Shown in pieces: positions 45,359-53,574 of a stretch of 64,000 bases of DNA. The stretch comes from Hanstruepera marina (GTDB taxonomy: Bacteria > Bacteroidota > Bacteroidia > Flavobacteriales > Flavobacteriaceae), in NCBI RefSeq assembly GCF_019880635.1, contig NZ_JAINVX010000002.1:310001-374000 (forward strand). The letters run 5' to 3'. A program made the translations under genes and the position numbers. Position 1 is the first letter of the stretch, and the number at the start of each line of letters is the position of its first letter. A model generated the notes under the pieces. The model was not told the DNA's origin. It worked only from the letters and a program-made list of their open reading frames with translations, and did no database searches.

Positions 45359-45408
45359 GTCATTGCGAGGATCCAGACGTTTACCGTCTGGAGACGCGGC
45401 AATCTCTT
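45359..45408. repeat. B repeat with CCAGACG/CGTCTGG tip
   Basis: GTCATTGCGAGGAT, then CCAGACG-TTTAC-CGTCTGG, then AGACGCGGCAATCTCT. The arms match the copies at 37511 and 38042, but the tip sequence is entirely different and still perfectly paired. Confidence 0.8.
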
Positions 45409-45441
45409 ATCCACCAACCGTTACCCATCATCTGCCATCGG

Positions 45442-45466
45442 TCATCACTCATCACTCATCACTCAC
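45442..45466. repeat. Short tandem heptamer repeat
   Basis: Three copies of TCATCAC and a partial fourth, in a CA-rich stretch with no coding potential. Confidence 0.7.
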
Positions 45467-45594
45467 CCGTCATACGTCATCAATCACCTTTCATTCCTTT
45501 TCCCAATAAAAACGAGCTCGTAATTCTTAATTCTTAAGTCATAATTATTTATATTAGCCCTAACCAAATTAATACGATTACCAATCCCTAGTAT

Positions 45595-46440
45595 ATGTCT
45601 TTAGAAACCCGTGTGTATCAAAAGGAACGTACCTTAAAAATGGGTGCGCTTTTAAAAGCGAGTTTAAAGGATTTGTTGGGCTCCCGGTTTTTAGCCCGAC
45701 AATTGGCCGAGCGGGATATTAAAGCGCAGTACCGCCAGTCCTATTTGGGGATTTTATGGGCCTTTGTTACGCCTATAGCTACGGCTGCAGTATGGATTTT
45801 TTTGAATAGCAGTGGTACGGTGCGTTTAAGTGATACTGGTGTGCCATATCCCGTTTATGCGTTTTCAGGCACGTTAATATGGTCTATTATTGTGGCGTCT
45901 ATTAATTCACCTATGCAGAGTACCAATGCAGCAAAGGGTATACTGACAAAAATTAATTTTCCAAAGGAAGCGCTGTTGCTCTCTGGTGTTTATAAACTTC
46001 TATTTGATAGTAGTATTAAGATATTGCTACTAGTGCTCTTTGTATTTATTTTTGGGGTTGGATTTCATTGGAGCTTGTTGTTGATGCCAGTTGCTGTTTT
46101 GGGAGCTGTTTTGTTTGGAAGTACTTTAGGTTTGTTTTTAACACCTATTGGTCTGCTGTATAAAGATATCGGGAAAATAATAACCTTTGGGATGCAGTTT
46201 TTAATGTATGTAACACCTGTGGTGTATGCTATACCCAAAGACGGTATTATGAAAATTCTTATGACCTATAACCCTATAACGCCCATTATTTTAACTACGC
46301 GTGATTTGGTAGTTGGATTTACACCACAATATTTAACCTATTTTTTAATGGTTTTGGGCGTATGTGTGCCTTTACTGTTTTTGGGTCTAGTACTGTACCG
46401 TATAGCGATACCCATTATTGTGGAACGCTTAAGTGCTTAA
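45595..46440 (+). CDS. ABC-2 type polysaccharide export permease, Wzm-like
   Basis: 281 residues with six hydrophobic segments. RQLAERDIKAQYRQSYLG is the conserved cytoplasmic entry before the first span of polysaccharide/O-antigen permeases, and VYAIPKDGIMKILMTYNPI is the last external loop. With the ATPase encoded 110 bp downstream it forms a transporter that moves undecaprenyl-linked polysaccharide across the inner membrane. It is preceded by a repeat-filled gap of 441 bp. Confidence 0.9.
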   Translation: MSLETRVYQKERTLKMGALLKASLKDLLGSRFLARQLAERDIKAQYRQSYLGILWAFVTPIATAAVWIFLNSSGTVRLSDTGVPYPVYAFSGTLIWSIIVASINSPMQSTNAAKGILTKINFPKEALLLSGVYKLLFDSSIKILLLVLFVFIFGVGFHWSLLLMPVAVLGAVLFGSTLGLFLTPIGLLYKDIGKIITFGMQFLMYVTPVVYAIPKDGIMKILMTYNPITPIILTTRDLVVGFTPQYLTYFLMVLGVCVPLLFLGLVLYRIAIPIIVERLSA

Positions 46441-46550
46441 ACAATTGACAATTAATGATGAATAATTAATAATTTGTAACGAAATTTAAACTAACCTATA
46501 TCATTATTAGTAAATAACCTTTTTATAACGAAAACCATAACCAAATATTA

Positions 46551-47774
46551 ATGAATAAAGAGCAACCCAACAACGAGGTTTTAGTAAAAGTAGAAGGCCT
46601 AAGCAAAAAGTTTTGTAAGGATCTGAAAACCAGTTTGTGGTATGGAGTTAAGGATATGGTAAATGGTGTACGTGGCTCTAGCCATGAGCGGCAGTTGCGC
46701 CCCAAGGAATTTTGGGCGGTAAAAGAGGTGAGTTTTGAACTGCGACGGGGAGAATGTTTGGGTTTAATAGGTCACAATGGTGCGGGCAAAAGTACCTTGC
46801 TTAAAATATTGAACGGGTTGATAAACCCCGATGCGGGCAAAGTGACAATGAAGGGCCGTGTTGGGGCCTTAATAGAACTGGGAGCCGGTTTTAATCCTAT
46901 ATTAAGCGGACGGGAAAATATTTATAATAATGGTGCTATTTTAGGATTTAGCCGTAAGGAGATTGATACTAAGCTGGATGATATTATTGCTTTTGCCGAG
47001 CTAGAGGAGTTTATAGATATGCCGGTACAACACTATAGTAGTGGGATGAAGGTACGCCTAGGCTTCGCTGTTGCGGCCCAGATGGAACCTGATATATTGA
47101 TTATTGATGAGGTCTTGGCAGTGGGCGATTTAGGTTTTATGCTCAAGTGTTTTAAAACCATTGATGCCATTTTACCAAATACGGCAATTGTTTTTGTTTC
47201 TCATAATATGCCAATGGTCTCGCGTATATGTAGTCAAGTTATTTTAATGGATAATGGACAGGCAAAATTTTTGGGAGTAGATGTAGGAAAGGGTATTGAT
47301 TTATATTACAATAGGTTTTCAGATAATGGTTCAAATATTATTTTCGATGATGGAAGTATTGTGGTTGAAGATGTGAAAATTAGTGGATGTGCAAATCATA
47401 AAAATGGAATTCCTCAATTACTATGGGGAGACACGTTAAATATTTATTTAAAGATTAGACTTAATTTAACTATGGAAGTACCAATATTCGGTATTTCAAT
47501 TTTTGATAAAGAACAACGCCCAGTTGCAATTTTGGAACATAATAAAAATGACTCCAATATCAAAATATTAGATAAGGGTATTGCTTTTAACGTTAAGCAT
47601 AATAATCTTCAACTTTCTAAAGGGGTATATTCTATAAATATATGGGTTAGTAAGACTGAAAATAAAGAACCTATGTTACGAATTAATGGCGTAATGAGTT
47701 TTCAGGTTATTAGTGATAAAGAAGTATGGCCTCCATTTTTGTTAGCAGCTACGTATGAAAATTGTAATCTATGA
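46551..47774 (+). CDS. ABC transporter ATPase with C-terminal carbohydrate-binding domain, Wzt-like
   Basis: 407 residues. The ABC domain (about 1-250) has Walker A GHNGAGKST, the H-loop SHN, the polysaccharide-family signature HYSSGMKVRLGFA and Walker B DILIIDEVLAVGD. Residues about 265-407 form an extra beta domain (VVEDVKISGCANHK ... FGISIFDKEQRPVAIL) like the Wzt C-terminal domain that recognises the polymer's non-reducing end. Base composition drops sharply between the two halves. The next gene overlaps the stop by 4 bp. Confidence 0.9.
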   Translation: MNKEQPNNEVLVKVEGLSKKFCKDLKTSLWYGVKDMVNGVRGSSHERQLRPKEFWAVKEVSFELRRGECLGLIGHNGAGKSTLLKILNGLINPDAGKVTMKGRVGALIELGAGFNPILSGRENIYNNGAILGFSRKEIDTKLDDIIAFAELEEFIDMPVQHYSSGMKVRLGFAVAAQMEPDILIIDEVLAVGDLGFMLKCFKTIDAILPNTAIVFVSHNMPMVSRICSQVILMDNGQAKFLGVDVGKGIDLYYNRFSDNGSNIIFDDGSIVVEDVKISGCANHKNGIPQLLWGDTLNIYLKIRLNLTMEVPIFGISIFDKEQRPVAILEHNKNDSNIKILDKGIAFNVKHNNLQLSKGVYSINIWVSKTENKEPMLRINGVMSFQVISDKEVWPPFLLAATYENCNL

Positions 47775-48454
47775 TATTAAATTTTAAAAAAAAAGGGGGA
47801 GAAAAGATATTTTGTATAGGCTTAAATAAGACAGGAACTACTTCTCTAGGTTCTTTTTTTGAGATGAACAACTATCCAGTTGCAAACCAAAGAGCTGGAG
47901 GGTTACTTTTGAAGGCTTATTTAAAAAGGGATTTTAATGAGATAATAAGATTTTGCTCATCAAAAGATCGAGTCGTTTTTCAAGATGTACCATTTTCACT
48001 GCCTTATACATATCAACATTTATTTACTAAATTTCCTGATAGTAAATTTATTTTAACAATAAGAAATTCTCCTGAAGAGTGGTATGAATCTATTTTGAAT
48101 TTTCACTCTAATTTTTATAATAATGGAAAAATTCCAACAAAAGAAAGCTTGAAAAATTCTAATTATATCTACAAAGGGTGGTCTTGGGAGCTTATGAATG
48201 GCATTTTTTTTAATAATAACGATATGCTTTATGATAAAGAATCTTTAATAAAATTTTATAACAACCATATAGAAACGGTTTTAGATTATTTTAAAAATAA
48301 CAAAGCCAAATTGTTGGTTATTAATATTGCTAATAAGTCAGATTTTTATAGATTGTGTGAGTTTTTTAAAATTAAAACACAAGACATTGGATTTCCAAAA
48401 ATAACTTCTGATGATATTGTTAATAGAAACTATTCATGTGACTTTTTAAAATAA
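47771..48454 (+). CDS. Sulfotransferase family protein
   Basis: The 227 residues open with FCIGLNKTGTTSLGSFFEM, containing the PAPS 5'-phosphosulfate-binding loop (KTGTTSL). FPDSKFILTIRNSPEEWYES follows, containing the 3'-phosphate-binding Arg/Ser (RNSPEEW). This suggests transfer of sulfate from PAPS to a sugar hydroxyl, here probably a residue of the exported polysaccharide. The ATG overlaps the Wzt-like stop by 4 bp. The region is very AT-rich, like neighbouring variable capsule genes. The acceptor is unknown. Confidence 0.85.
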   Translation: MILNFKKKGGEKIFCIGLNKTGTTSLGSFFEMNNYPVANQRAGGLLLKAYLKRDFNEIIRFCSSKDRVVFQDVPFSLPYTYQHLFTKFPDSKFILTIRNSPEEWYESILNFHSNFYNNGKIPTKESLKNSNYIYKGWSWELMNGIFFNNNDMLYDKESLIKFYNNHIETVLDYFKNNKAKLLVINIANKSDFYRLCEFFKIKTQDIGFPKITSDDIVNRNYSCDFLK

Positions 48455-48483
48455 TTAATTTATTGATAAGATATTTACATAAG

Positions 48484-49251
48484 ATGATAAAAAAAAAAAT
48501 AAAGAAAATATTTGAAGGTATAGCTTTTAAGTATGGCTACACTAAACATAATAATGGTGGTAAGATTTTGCATAAAAATAATCTACTGGCATCATTATTT
48601 ATAAATGTCAAAGAGATGGGCTTTCTGCCAAAACATATTGTTGATGTTGGGGCAAATCATGGAACTTGGACACGTGAAACTTTAAAGTATTTTCCAAATG
48701 CTTATTACACATTAATTGAGCCTCAAAAGTGGTTGCAAACCTCTTTTCAAGATTTATTAGATGCTAATGAAAAGATTTCCGTAAAAGCAGTAGGGTTAGG
48801 GGCTCAAAAGGGTAATTTTTTATTTACATTAGTAAACAGGGATGATAGTTGTTCATTTAGATATACTGAAGAAGAGGCAAATGAAAAAGGGTTTAAACAA
48901 ATTCAGATACCAGTTGAAACTTTAAACAATATTGTTAGTGAAAACGAGGATATACCATTGCCAGATATTGTTAAAATTGATGCTGAAGGATTGGACATAG
49001 AAGTGCTGAAAGGTGCTGATAAACTTTTTGGTAAAACTGAAATTTTTATGGTTGAAGCTAGTGTTAATTGCAAAATTTTTGAAAACAGTGTTTTAAGAAT
49101 GATTAATTTTATGGATAGAAACGGGTATACACTATTTGACATAACTGATTTGAACAAACCGTTTAAGCCTTATGTGTTATGGTTAGTAGAGTTAGTTTTT
49201 ATAAAAAAGGGAGGGGTATTGGATTCTTTTAAAATCGATGTTAATTTATGA
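48484..49251 (+). CDS. FkbM family methyltransferase
   Basis: The ATG at 48484 gives 255 residues (MIKKKIKKIFEG...). A TTG at 48463 would add seven residues. The SAM-binding motif is VDVGANHGTWTRETLKYFP. YYTLIEPQ, VKAVGLG and PDIVKIDAEGLDIEVLKGAD are typical FkbM blocks. Members O-methylate sugars or polyketides. Here it most likely methylates a capsule sugar. It overlaps the aminotransferase by 4 bp (ATGA). Confidence 0.88.
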   Translation: MIKKKIKKIFEGIAFKYGYTKHNNGGKILHKNNLLASLFINVKEMGFLPKHIVDVGANHGTWTRETLKYFPNAYYTLIEPQKWLQTSFQDLLDANEKISVKAVGLGAQKGNFLFTLVNRDDSCSFRYTEEEANEKGFKQIQIPVETLNNIVSENEDIPLPDIVKIDAEGLDIEVLKGADKLFGKTEIFMVEASVNCKIFENSVLRMINFMDRNGYTLFDITDLNKPFKPYVLWLVELVFIKKGGVLDSFKIDVNL

Positions 49252-50324
49252 TTAATGTTACCAAAACATTCTTACCGCCTCAAACAGAGTATCAATCTAT
49301 TTTAAAATACGCCTGGGATACAGGATGGATAACCAATCGTGGAGTATTGGTTCGAGAACTAGAAGGTAAGCTTCGAGATTATCTTAAAGTGCCCGATGTG
49401 TTATTAATGACCAATGGTACCTTACCTTTGCAAATTGCTATTAAGGCCCTTGGGCTTAAAAGAGAGATTATAACCACACCTTTTAGCTATGTAGCGACGA
49501 CAAGTAGTATTATTTGGGAAGGCTGTACGCCGGTGTTTGTAGATATCCATCCCGAGTATTTGACAATTGATGAAACCAAGATTGAAGCCGCTATTACTTC
49601 TAAAACGTCTGCTATTCTAGCGACTCATGTATTTGGTAACCCTTGTGATGTGGAGGCTATAGAAGCCATAGCGATTAAATATAACTTAAAAGTGATTTAT
49701 GATGCGGCACACTGCTTTGGGGTTACCTATAGAGGGCAGTCCATTTTTAATTATGGAGATGCCAGCACCTGTAGCTTTCACGCTACCAAACTATTTCATA
49801 CAGGGGAGGGTGGAGCCTTATTTTGTAAGTCAGATCAGTTTGATAAGATGTATTGGCATCATAATTTTGGTCATGATGGTCAAGAATCCTTTCATGGATT
49901 GGGTATTAATGCAAAGATGAGTGAACTCCAAGCGGCTATGGGTTTGGCAGTTTTACCTTATTTATCACATGTTTTGGAATCTAGAAAAACTGTTATTGAT
50001 GCTTATAATGAAGCTTTATATGGTTTAGATATTCAATTGTTGGGCCTAAGGAAACACACAGAATGGAACAATAGTTATTACCCTATTATTTTTAAGAACG
50101 AATCCCAATTATTGGCCGTAAAAAATGCTTTAAATCAAGCAAATATTTTTCCAAGACGGTATTTTTACCCTTCTTTAAATACTGTCAAATATATAAATGG
50201 AAAATCGATGCCAATTTCAGAGAGAATAGCTTCTAGAGCATTATGTTTGCCTCTATATAGCGGTTTGTCAAATGCAAATATTGAAAGGATTATTACAATA
50301 GTAAAAAAAGAATTATGTTGGTAA
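49248..50324 (+). CDS. DegT/DnrJ/EryC1/StrS sugar aminotransferase
   Basis: The 358-residue PLP enzyme of fold type I is recognisable by LMTNGTLPLQIAIKALGL, TTPFSYVATTSS, IYDAAHCFG (the Asp that binds PLP nitrogen) and FHATKLFHTGEGG, with the Schiff-base Lys181. It transaminates a nucleotide-linked 4-keto (or 3-keto) sugar. The next gene, an acetyltransferase of the PglD/NeuD type, starts 10 bp before its stop, so an N-acylated amino sugar is the likely product. The required dehydratase is not in the window. Confidence 0.9.
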   Translation: MINVTKTFLPPQTEYQSILKYAWDTGWITNRGVLVRELEGKLRDYLKVPDVLLMTNGTLPLQIAIKALGLKREIITTPFSYVATTSSIIWEGCTPVFVDIHPEYLTIDETKIEAAITSKTSAILATHVFGNPCDVEAIEAIAIKYNLKVIYDAAHCFGVTYRGQSIFNYGDASTCSFHATKLFHTGEGGALFCKSDQFDKMYWHHNFGHDGQESFHGLGINAKMSELQAAMGLAVLPYLSHVLESRKTVIDAYNEALYGLDIQLLGLRKHTEWNNSYYPIIFKNESQLLAVKNALNQANIFPRRYFYPSLNTVKYINGKSMPISERIASRALCLPLYSGLSNANIERIITIVKKELCW

Positions 50325-50962
50325 TTGGAGCTAAAGGGTTTGCTAAAGAAATATTAGAAGTGCTCTTTCAAAATAATGCTGTTGAAGAGCTATGCTTTTA
50401 TGATGATATTAGTAAAGATATTGAAGAAAAACTTTATGGTGAATACCCAATTTTAAATTCCACAAGTCAGGTAAAAAAACATTTCTTAAGTATTGAAAAA
50501 AATTTTGTAATCGGCATTGGTAATCCGAAGTTACGATTCTTAATGTATGAGAAATTCACAAAGATTGGGGGTGTTTTAAAAGGAACTATAAGTAATTCAG
50601 CTCAAATTAGTTCGTATGGAGTAGAAATAGATAGTGGAGTAAATATTATGCATGGAGCAATAGTGTCTAATGATGTCAAGATTGGTAAGGGTTGCATAAT
50701 ATATTACAATACAGTATTGACTCATGATGTTCAATTAGGAGATTTTGTGGAAGTCTCTCCCTCAGTTACATTATTAGGTAGATGCAAAATTAATAGTTTT
50801 TGCCAGATAGGTGCTAATACAACTGTATTGCCAGATATTGTTATTGGAGAAAATGTTATTATTGCTGCAGGATCTGTGGTTACTAAAGATGTTCCTAGTA
50901 ATTGTATGATTGCTGGGGTGCCTGCGGTAATTAAAAAGCAATTAGCACCATTAACTTTTTGA
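50315..50962 (+). CDS. PglD/NeuD-type sugar O/N-acetyltransferase
   Basis: 215 residues: an N-terminal Rossmann-like PglD_N domain (MLVIGAKGFAKEILEVLF), then a left-handed beta-helix of hexapeptide repeats (about 90-200) ending IIAAGSVVTKDVPSNCMIAGVPA. The His of the catalytic site is probably that in VLTHDVQLGD. It should acetylate the amino group made by the adjacent aminotransferase. The start ATG is inside the aminotransferase 3' end. Confidence 0.88.
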   Translation: MLVIGAKGFAKEILEVLFQNNAVEELCFYDDISKDIEEKLYGEYPILNSTSQVKKHFLSIEKNFVIGIGNPKLRFLMYEKFTKIGGVLKGTISNSAQISSYGVEIDSGVNIMHGAIVSNDVKIGKGCIIYYNTVLTHDVQLGDFVEVSPSVTLLGRCKINSFCQIGANTTVLPDIVIGENVIIAAGSVVTKDVPSNCMIAGVPAVIKKQLAPLTF

Positions 50963-50964
50963 AC

Positions 50965-51819
50965 ATGTTGAAAAATAGAGTGTTTTTGAGTGTTTGTATG
51001 ATAACTTATAACCATGAAAATTATATACAACAGGCTATAGAAGGTGTTTTAATGCAAAAAACAGATTTTGAAATTGAATTAATTATTGCAAATGATGCTT
51101 CAATAGATAAAACAGATGCACTAATAAATAGAATTATTGCGACTCACCCCAAAGCAAATATTATCAATTACTTTAATCATTCTTCAAATATAGGAATGTC
51201 AGCAAATTTTTCATTTGTGTTAAATAAAAGCAAAGGCAAGTACGTTGCAATCTGTGAAGGAGATGATTATTGGACAGATTTTTTAAAACTCCAAAAGCAA
51301 GTTGATTTTTTGGAAAGCCACGAAGAAATTAATATCTGTTTTCATAAGGCTAATCTATTGATTGATAATGAGTTTTTTTTACATAAGATTCCAAATCCAT
51401 TTGATGAAATACCTTTTAATTATCATGAGCTGTTAAAGTATTACAACTTTATAGCTACGGCAAGTGTGGTTTTTAGAAGGCCAAAAAATTTCCTCTTACC
51501 TATTTGGTTTAAGAATTTGCCGTTTGGAGATTTAGGTCTTTATAAATTGATATCTAAAGAAAAAAAAATACAATGTATAAATGAAGTAATGTCGGTGTAT
51601 CGTGTTCACGATAATGGTGTTTATTCTGGCCTTGATAAAACCCAAAAATCTAAAAAATATTTAGAATTTTATAAAATAATATATCCTTTATTGAGCAGAA
51701 GAGAAAAAAACATTGTTAGTGCAAAAAAAACTATAATTTATAATGCCATAGCAAAACAAAAATTTCCAAAGAGTATTATCTTTCAAAAAATGTATGGTTT
51801 GTATTTAGAGTATAAATAA
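50965..51819 (+). CDS. GT2 family glycosyltransferase
   Basis: The ATG at 50965 gives 284 residues (MLKNRVFLSVCMITYNHENYI). A TTG 6 bp upstream is less likely. GT-A motifs: IIANDASIDKT and CEGDDYWTD (the DxD equivalent). LRR-like motifs are absent, and the C-terminus is basic. It adds one sugar to the growing repeat unit, but donor and acceptor cannot be told. It is clearly related to the next gene, with EGVLMQKTDFEIELIIA versus NGVLMQKTNFEIELIIA, and to the partial gene at the right edge. Confidence 0.88.
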   Translation: MLKNRVFLSVCMITYNHENYIQQAIEGVLMQKTDFEIELIIANDASIDKTDALINRIIATHPKANIINYFNHSSNIGMSANFSFVLNKSKGKYVAICEGDDYWTDFLKLQKQVDFLESHEEINICFHKANLLIDNEFFLHKIPNPFDEIPFNYHELLKYYNFIATASVVFRRPKNFLLPIWFKNLPFGDLGLYKLISKEKKIQCINEVMSVYRVHDNGVYSGLDKTQKSKKYLEFYKIIYPLLSRREKNIVSAKKTIIYNAIAKQKFPKSIIFQKMYGLYLEYK

Positions 51820-51824
51820 AATCT

Positions 51825-52760
51825 ATGTCGATGAGGAGACCAAAGTTAAGTGTTTGCATGATTGTATATAATCAAGAATCATATGTAGAGGATGCTATCA
51901 ATGGTGTGTTAATGCAAAAAACCAATTTTGAAATTGAATTGATAATTGCGGATGATTGCTCAACCGATAAAACTGATTTTAAGATAAGGGAAGCTATTGC
52001 ATTAAGGTCAAGTTCAAGAAATATAAAATATTTTAGGCACGATCATAATATGGGAATGATGCCTAATTTTATATTTGCATTAAAACGTTGTCAAGGGCAA
52101 TATATTGCTTTGTGTGAAGGTGATGATTTTTGGATCGATGTTAATAAACTACAAAAACAGGTCAATTATTTAGACACTAACATAGATACGGTTTTATGTT
52201 TTCATGAGGTAAAGGTGTTGATGAAAAACAAAAAATTAGTTAAAGATTTTATTACTAAAGTGCCAAAACAATATGAGAATATTGAAGATTTAGCAAGGTT
52301 TGGGAATTATATTCACACCCCTTCTGTCGTATTTCGTAATGTTCTAGAAGAATATCCTTTTGAGTTTGAACAAGTCCCATTCGGAGACTATTTTTTGTAT
52401 ATGATGTTAGCGCAAAATGGTAAACTTCATTTTATGAAAGATTGTATGTCGGTTTATAGGTATCACGTTGGGATATTATCTGAAATGAATAATAATGATA
52501 TTTTAATTAAGAGCGTAAAACTATATTCTTGTATGATTTCTTATTTTACGGATAAAAATTTAAAGAAAATACTTTTTGAAAAACAAATAGGAGTTGCTAC
52601 TTATTATAATAAATTAATAAATGATGGATATAGGAAGCCATTGATTTATAGTTATAGATTTGAAAAACTAATTAGGTTTTTAAAACTAAATTACAGGAGC
52701 CCAAAAGAATTAATGAAGAAAACTATTAATAAATTGTTTAATCTGAAAAATGAAAGTTGA
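51825..52760 (+). CDS. GT2 family glycosyltransferase, paralogue of its neighbour
   Basis: 311 residues starting MSMRRPKLSVCMIVYNQESY. It shares IELIIADDCSTDKT and CEGDDFWID with the preceding gene, 5 bp upstream, and appears to be its tandem duplicate. It has an extra C-terminal basic tail (about 30 residues). It overlaps the next gene by 11 bp. Confidence 0.88.
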   Translation: MSMRRPKLSVCMIVYNQESYVEDAINGVLMQKTNFEIELIIADDCSTDKTDFKIREAIALRSSSRNIKYFRHDHNMGMMPNFIFALKRCQGQYIALCEGDDFWIDVNKLQKQVNYLDTNIDTVLCFHEVKVLMKNKKLVKDFITKVPKQYENIEDLARFGNYIHTPSVVFRNVLEEYPFEFEQVPFGDYFLYMMLAQNGKLHFMKDCMSVYRYHVGILSEMNNNDILIKSVKLYSCMISYFTDKNLKKILFEKQIGVATYYNKLINDGYRKPLIYSYRFEKLIRFLKLNYRSPKELMKKTINKLFNLKNES

Positions 52761-53574
52761 TTATAAGATTAGTGTAGTCATACCGTGTTATAATATGGGC
52801 GACTTTGTTAAGGATGCTTTAGCCTCTGTTTTTAAGTATCCCAAGCAAAAAGATTTAGAAATCATTGTGGTTAATGATGGTTCTGATGACGAGGGGTATA
52901 CTAAAAGGATATTAGATAGTTATACGGCAAAAAATTTAACTGTTGTACATCAAAAAAATGCAGGTTTAGGTGCGGCAAGAAATAAGGGGATTGAATTAGC
53001 TACTGCGCCTTATATAATTCCATTAGATGCCGATAATAAATTAAGACCGGTATATATTGAAAGGGGAACTGCACTATTGGACGAAAATCCAGAAGTGGGA
53101 ATGGTGTATGGAGATAACAGACAGTTTGGTATGAGTGAACAAGACATTAAGGTTGGAGAATTTAATGTGGCTAGGTTAATCAAAAAAAATTATATAGATG
53201 CTTGTGTGGTTTTACGTAAGAGGGCTTGGGAATCTGTAAAAGGTTATGATGAAAAGATGCCTGTTATGGGCTACGAAGACTGGGATTTAAATATGCGCCT
53301 GTTTTTTAAAGGATGGAGATTTAAATACATTCCTTTAGTATGCTACGATTATAGAGTTAGAGAAAATTCAATGTTGGTGAATTCTAATAGAAATAGAGAG
53401 TTGCTTATTTCATATATTTTTTCAAAGCCTGATTTAATTCAAGCGAAGATTTTAAGAGATAAAATTTTCTTGAGCCAAGATTATGAGAATGAATTGAAGA
53501 GTATTAAAAACCGAAAATTTATGAGAGTAGCTTTTAATATAGAAAAAATTTTAAAAACTGTTTTTAAGCAATAA
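52750..53574 (+). CDS. GT2 family glycosyltransferase
   Basis: 274 residues with ISVVIPCYNMGDFVKDAL, IIVVNDGSDDEG, AGLGAARNKGIELA, LDADNKLRP (DxD) and MGYEDWDLNMRL, the GT-A/ED-W-x-L pattern. It is more typical of chain-adding GT2 enzymes than its two upstream neighbours. One base after its stop the GT14 gene begins. Confidence 0.88.
   Translation: MKVDYKISVVIPCYNMGDFVKDALASVFKYPKQKDLEIIVVNDGSDDEGYTKRILDSYTAKNLTVVHQKNAGLGAARNKGIELATAPYIIPLDADNKLRPVYIERGTALLDENPEVGMVYGDNRQFGMSEQDIKVGEFNVARLIKKNYIDACVVLRKRAWESVKGYDEKMPVMGYEDWDLNMRLFFKGWRFKYIPLVCYDYRVRENSMLVNSNRNRELLISYIFSKPDLIQAKILRDKIFLSQDYENELKSIKNRKFMRVAFNIEKILKTVFKQ

Noticed and set aside
34398-45408. CRISPR array
   Set aside because: The repeats are irregularly spaced, differ in size and are palindromic, with no uniform spacers and no cas gene.
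45319-45537. Open frame of 72 codons across repeats A and B and the CATCACT array
   Set aside because: It runs through non-coding repeats, has no domain and a biased His/Ser composition, so it is almost surely not a gene.
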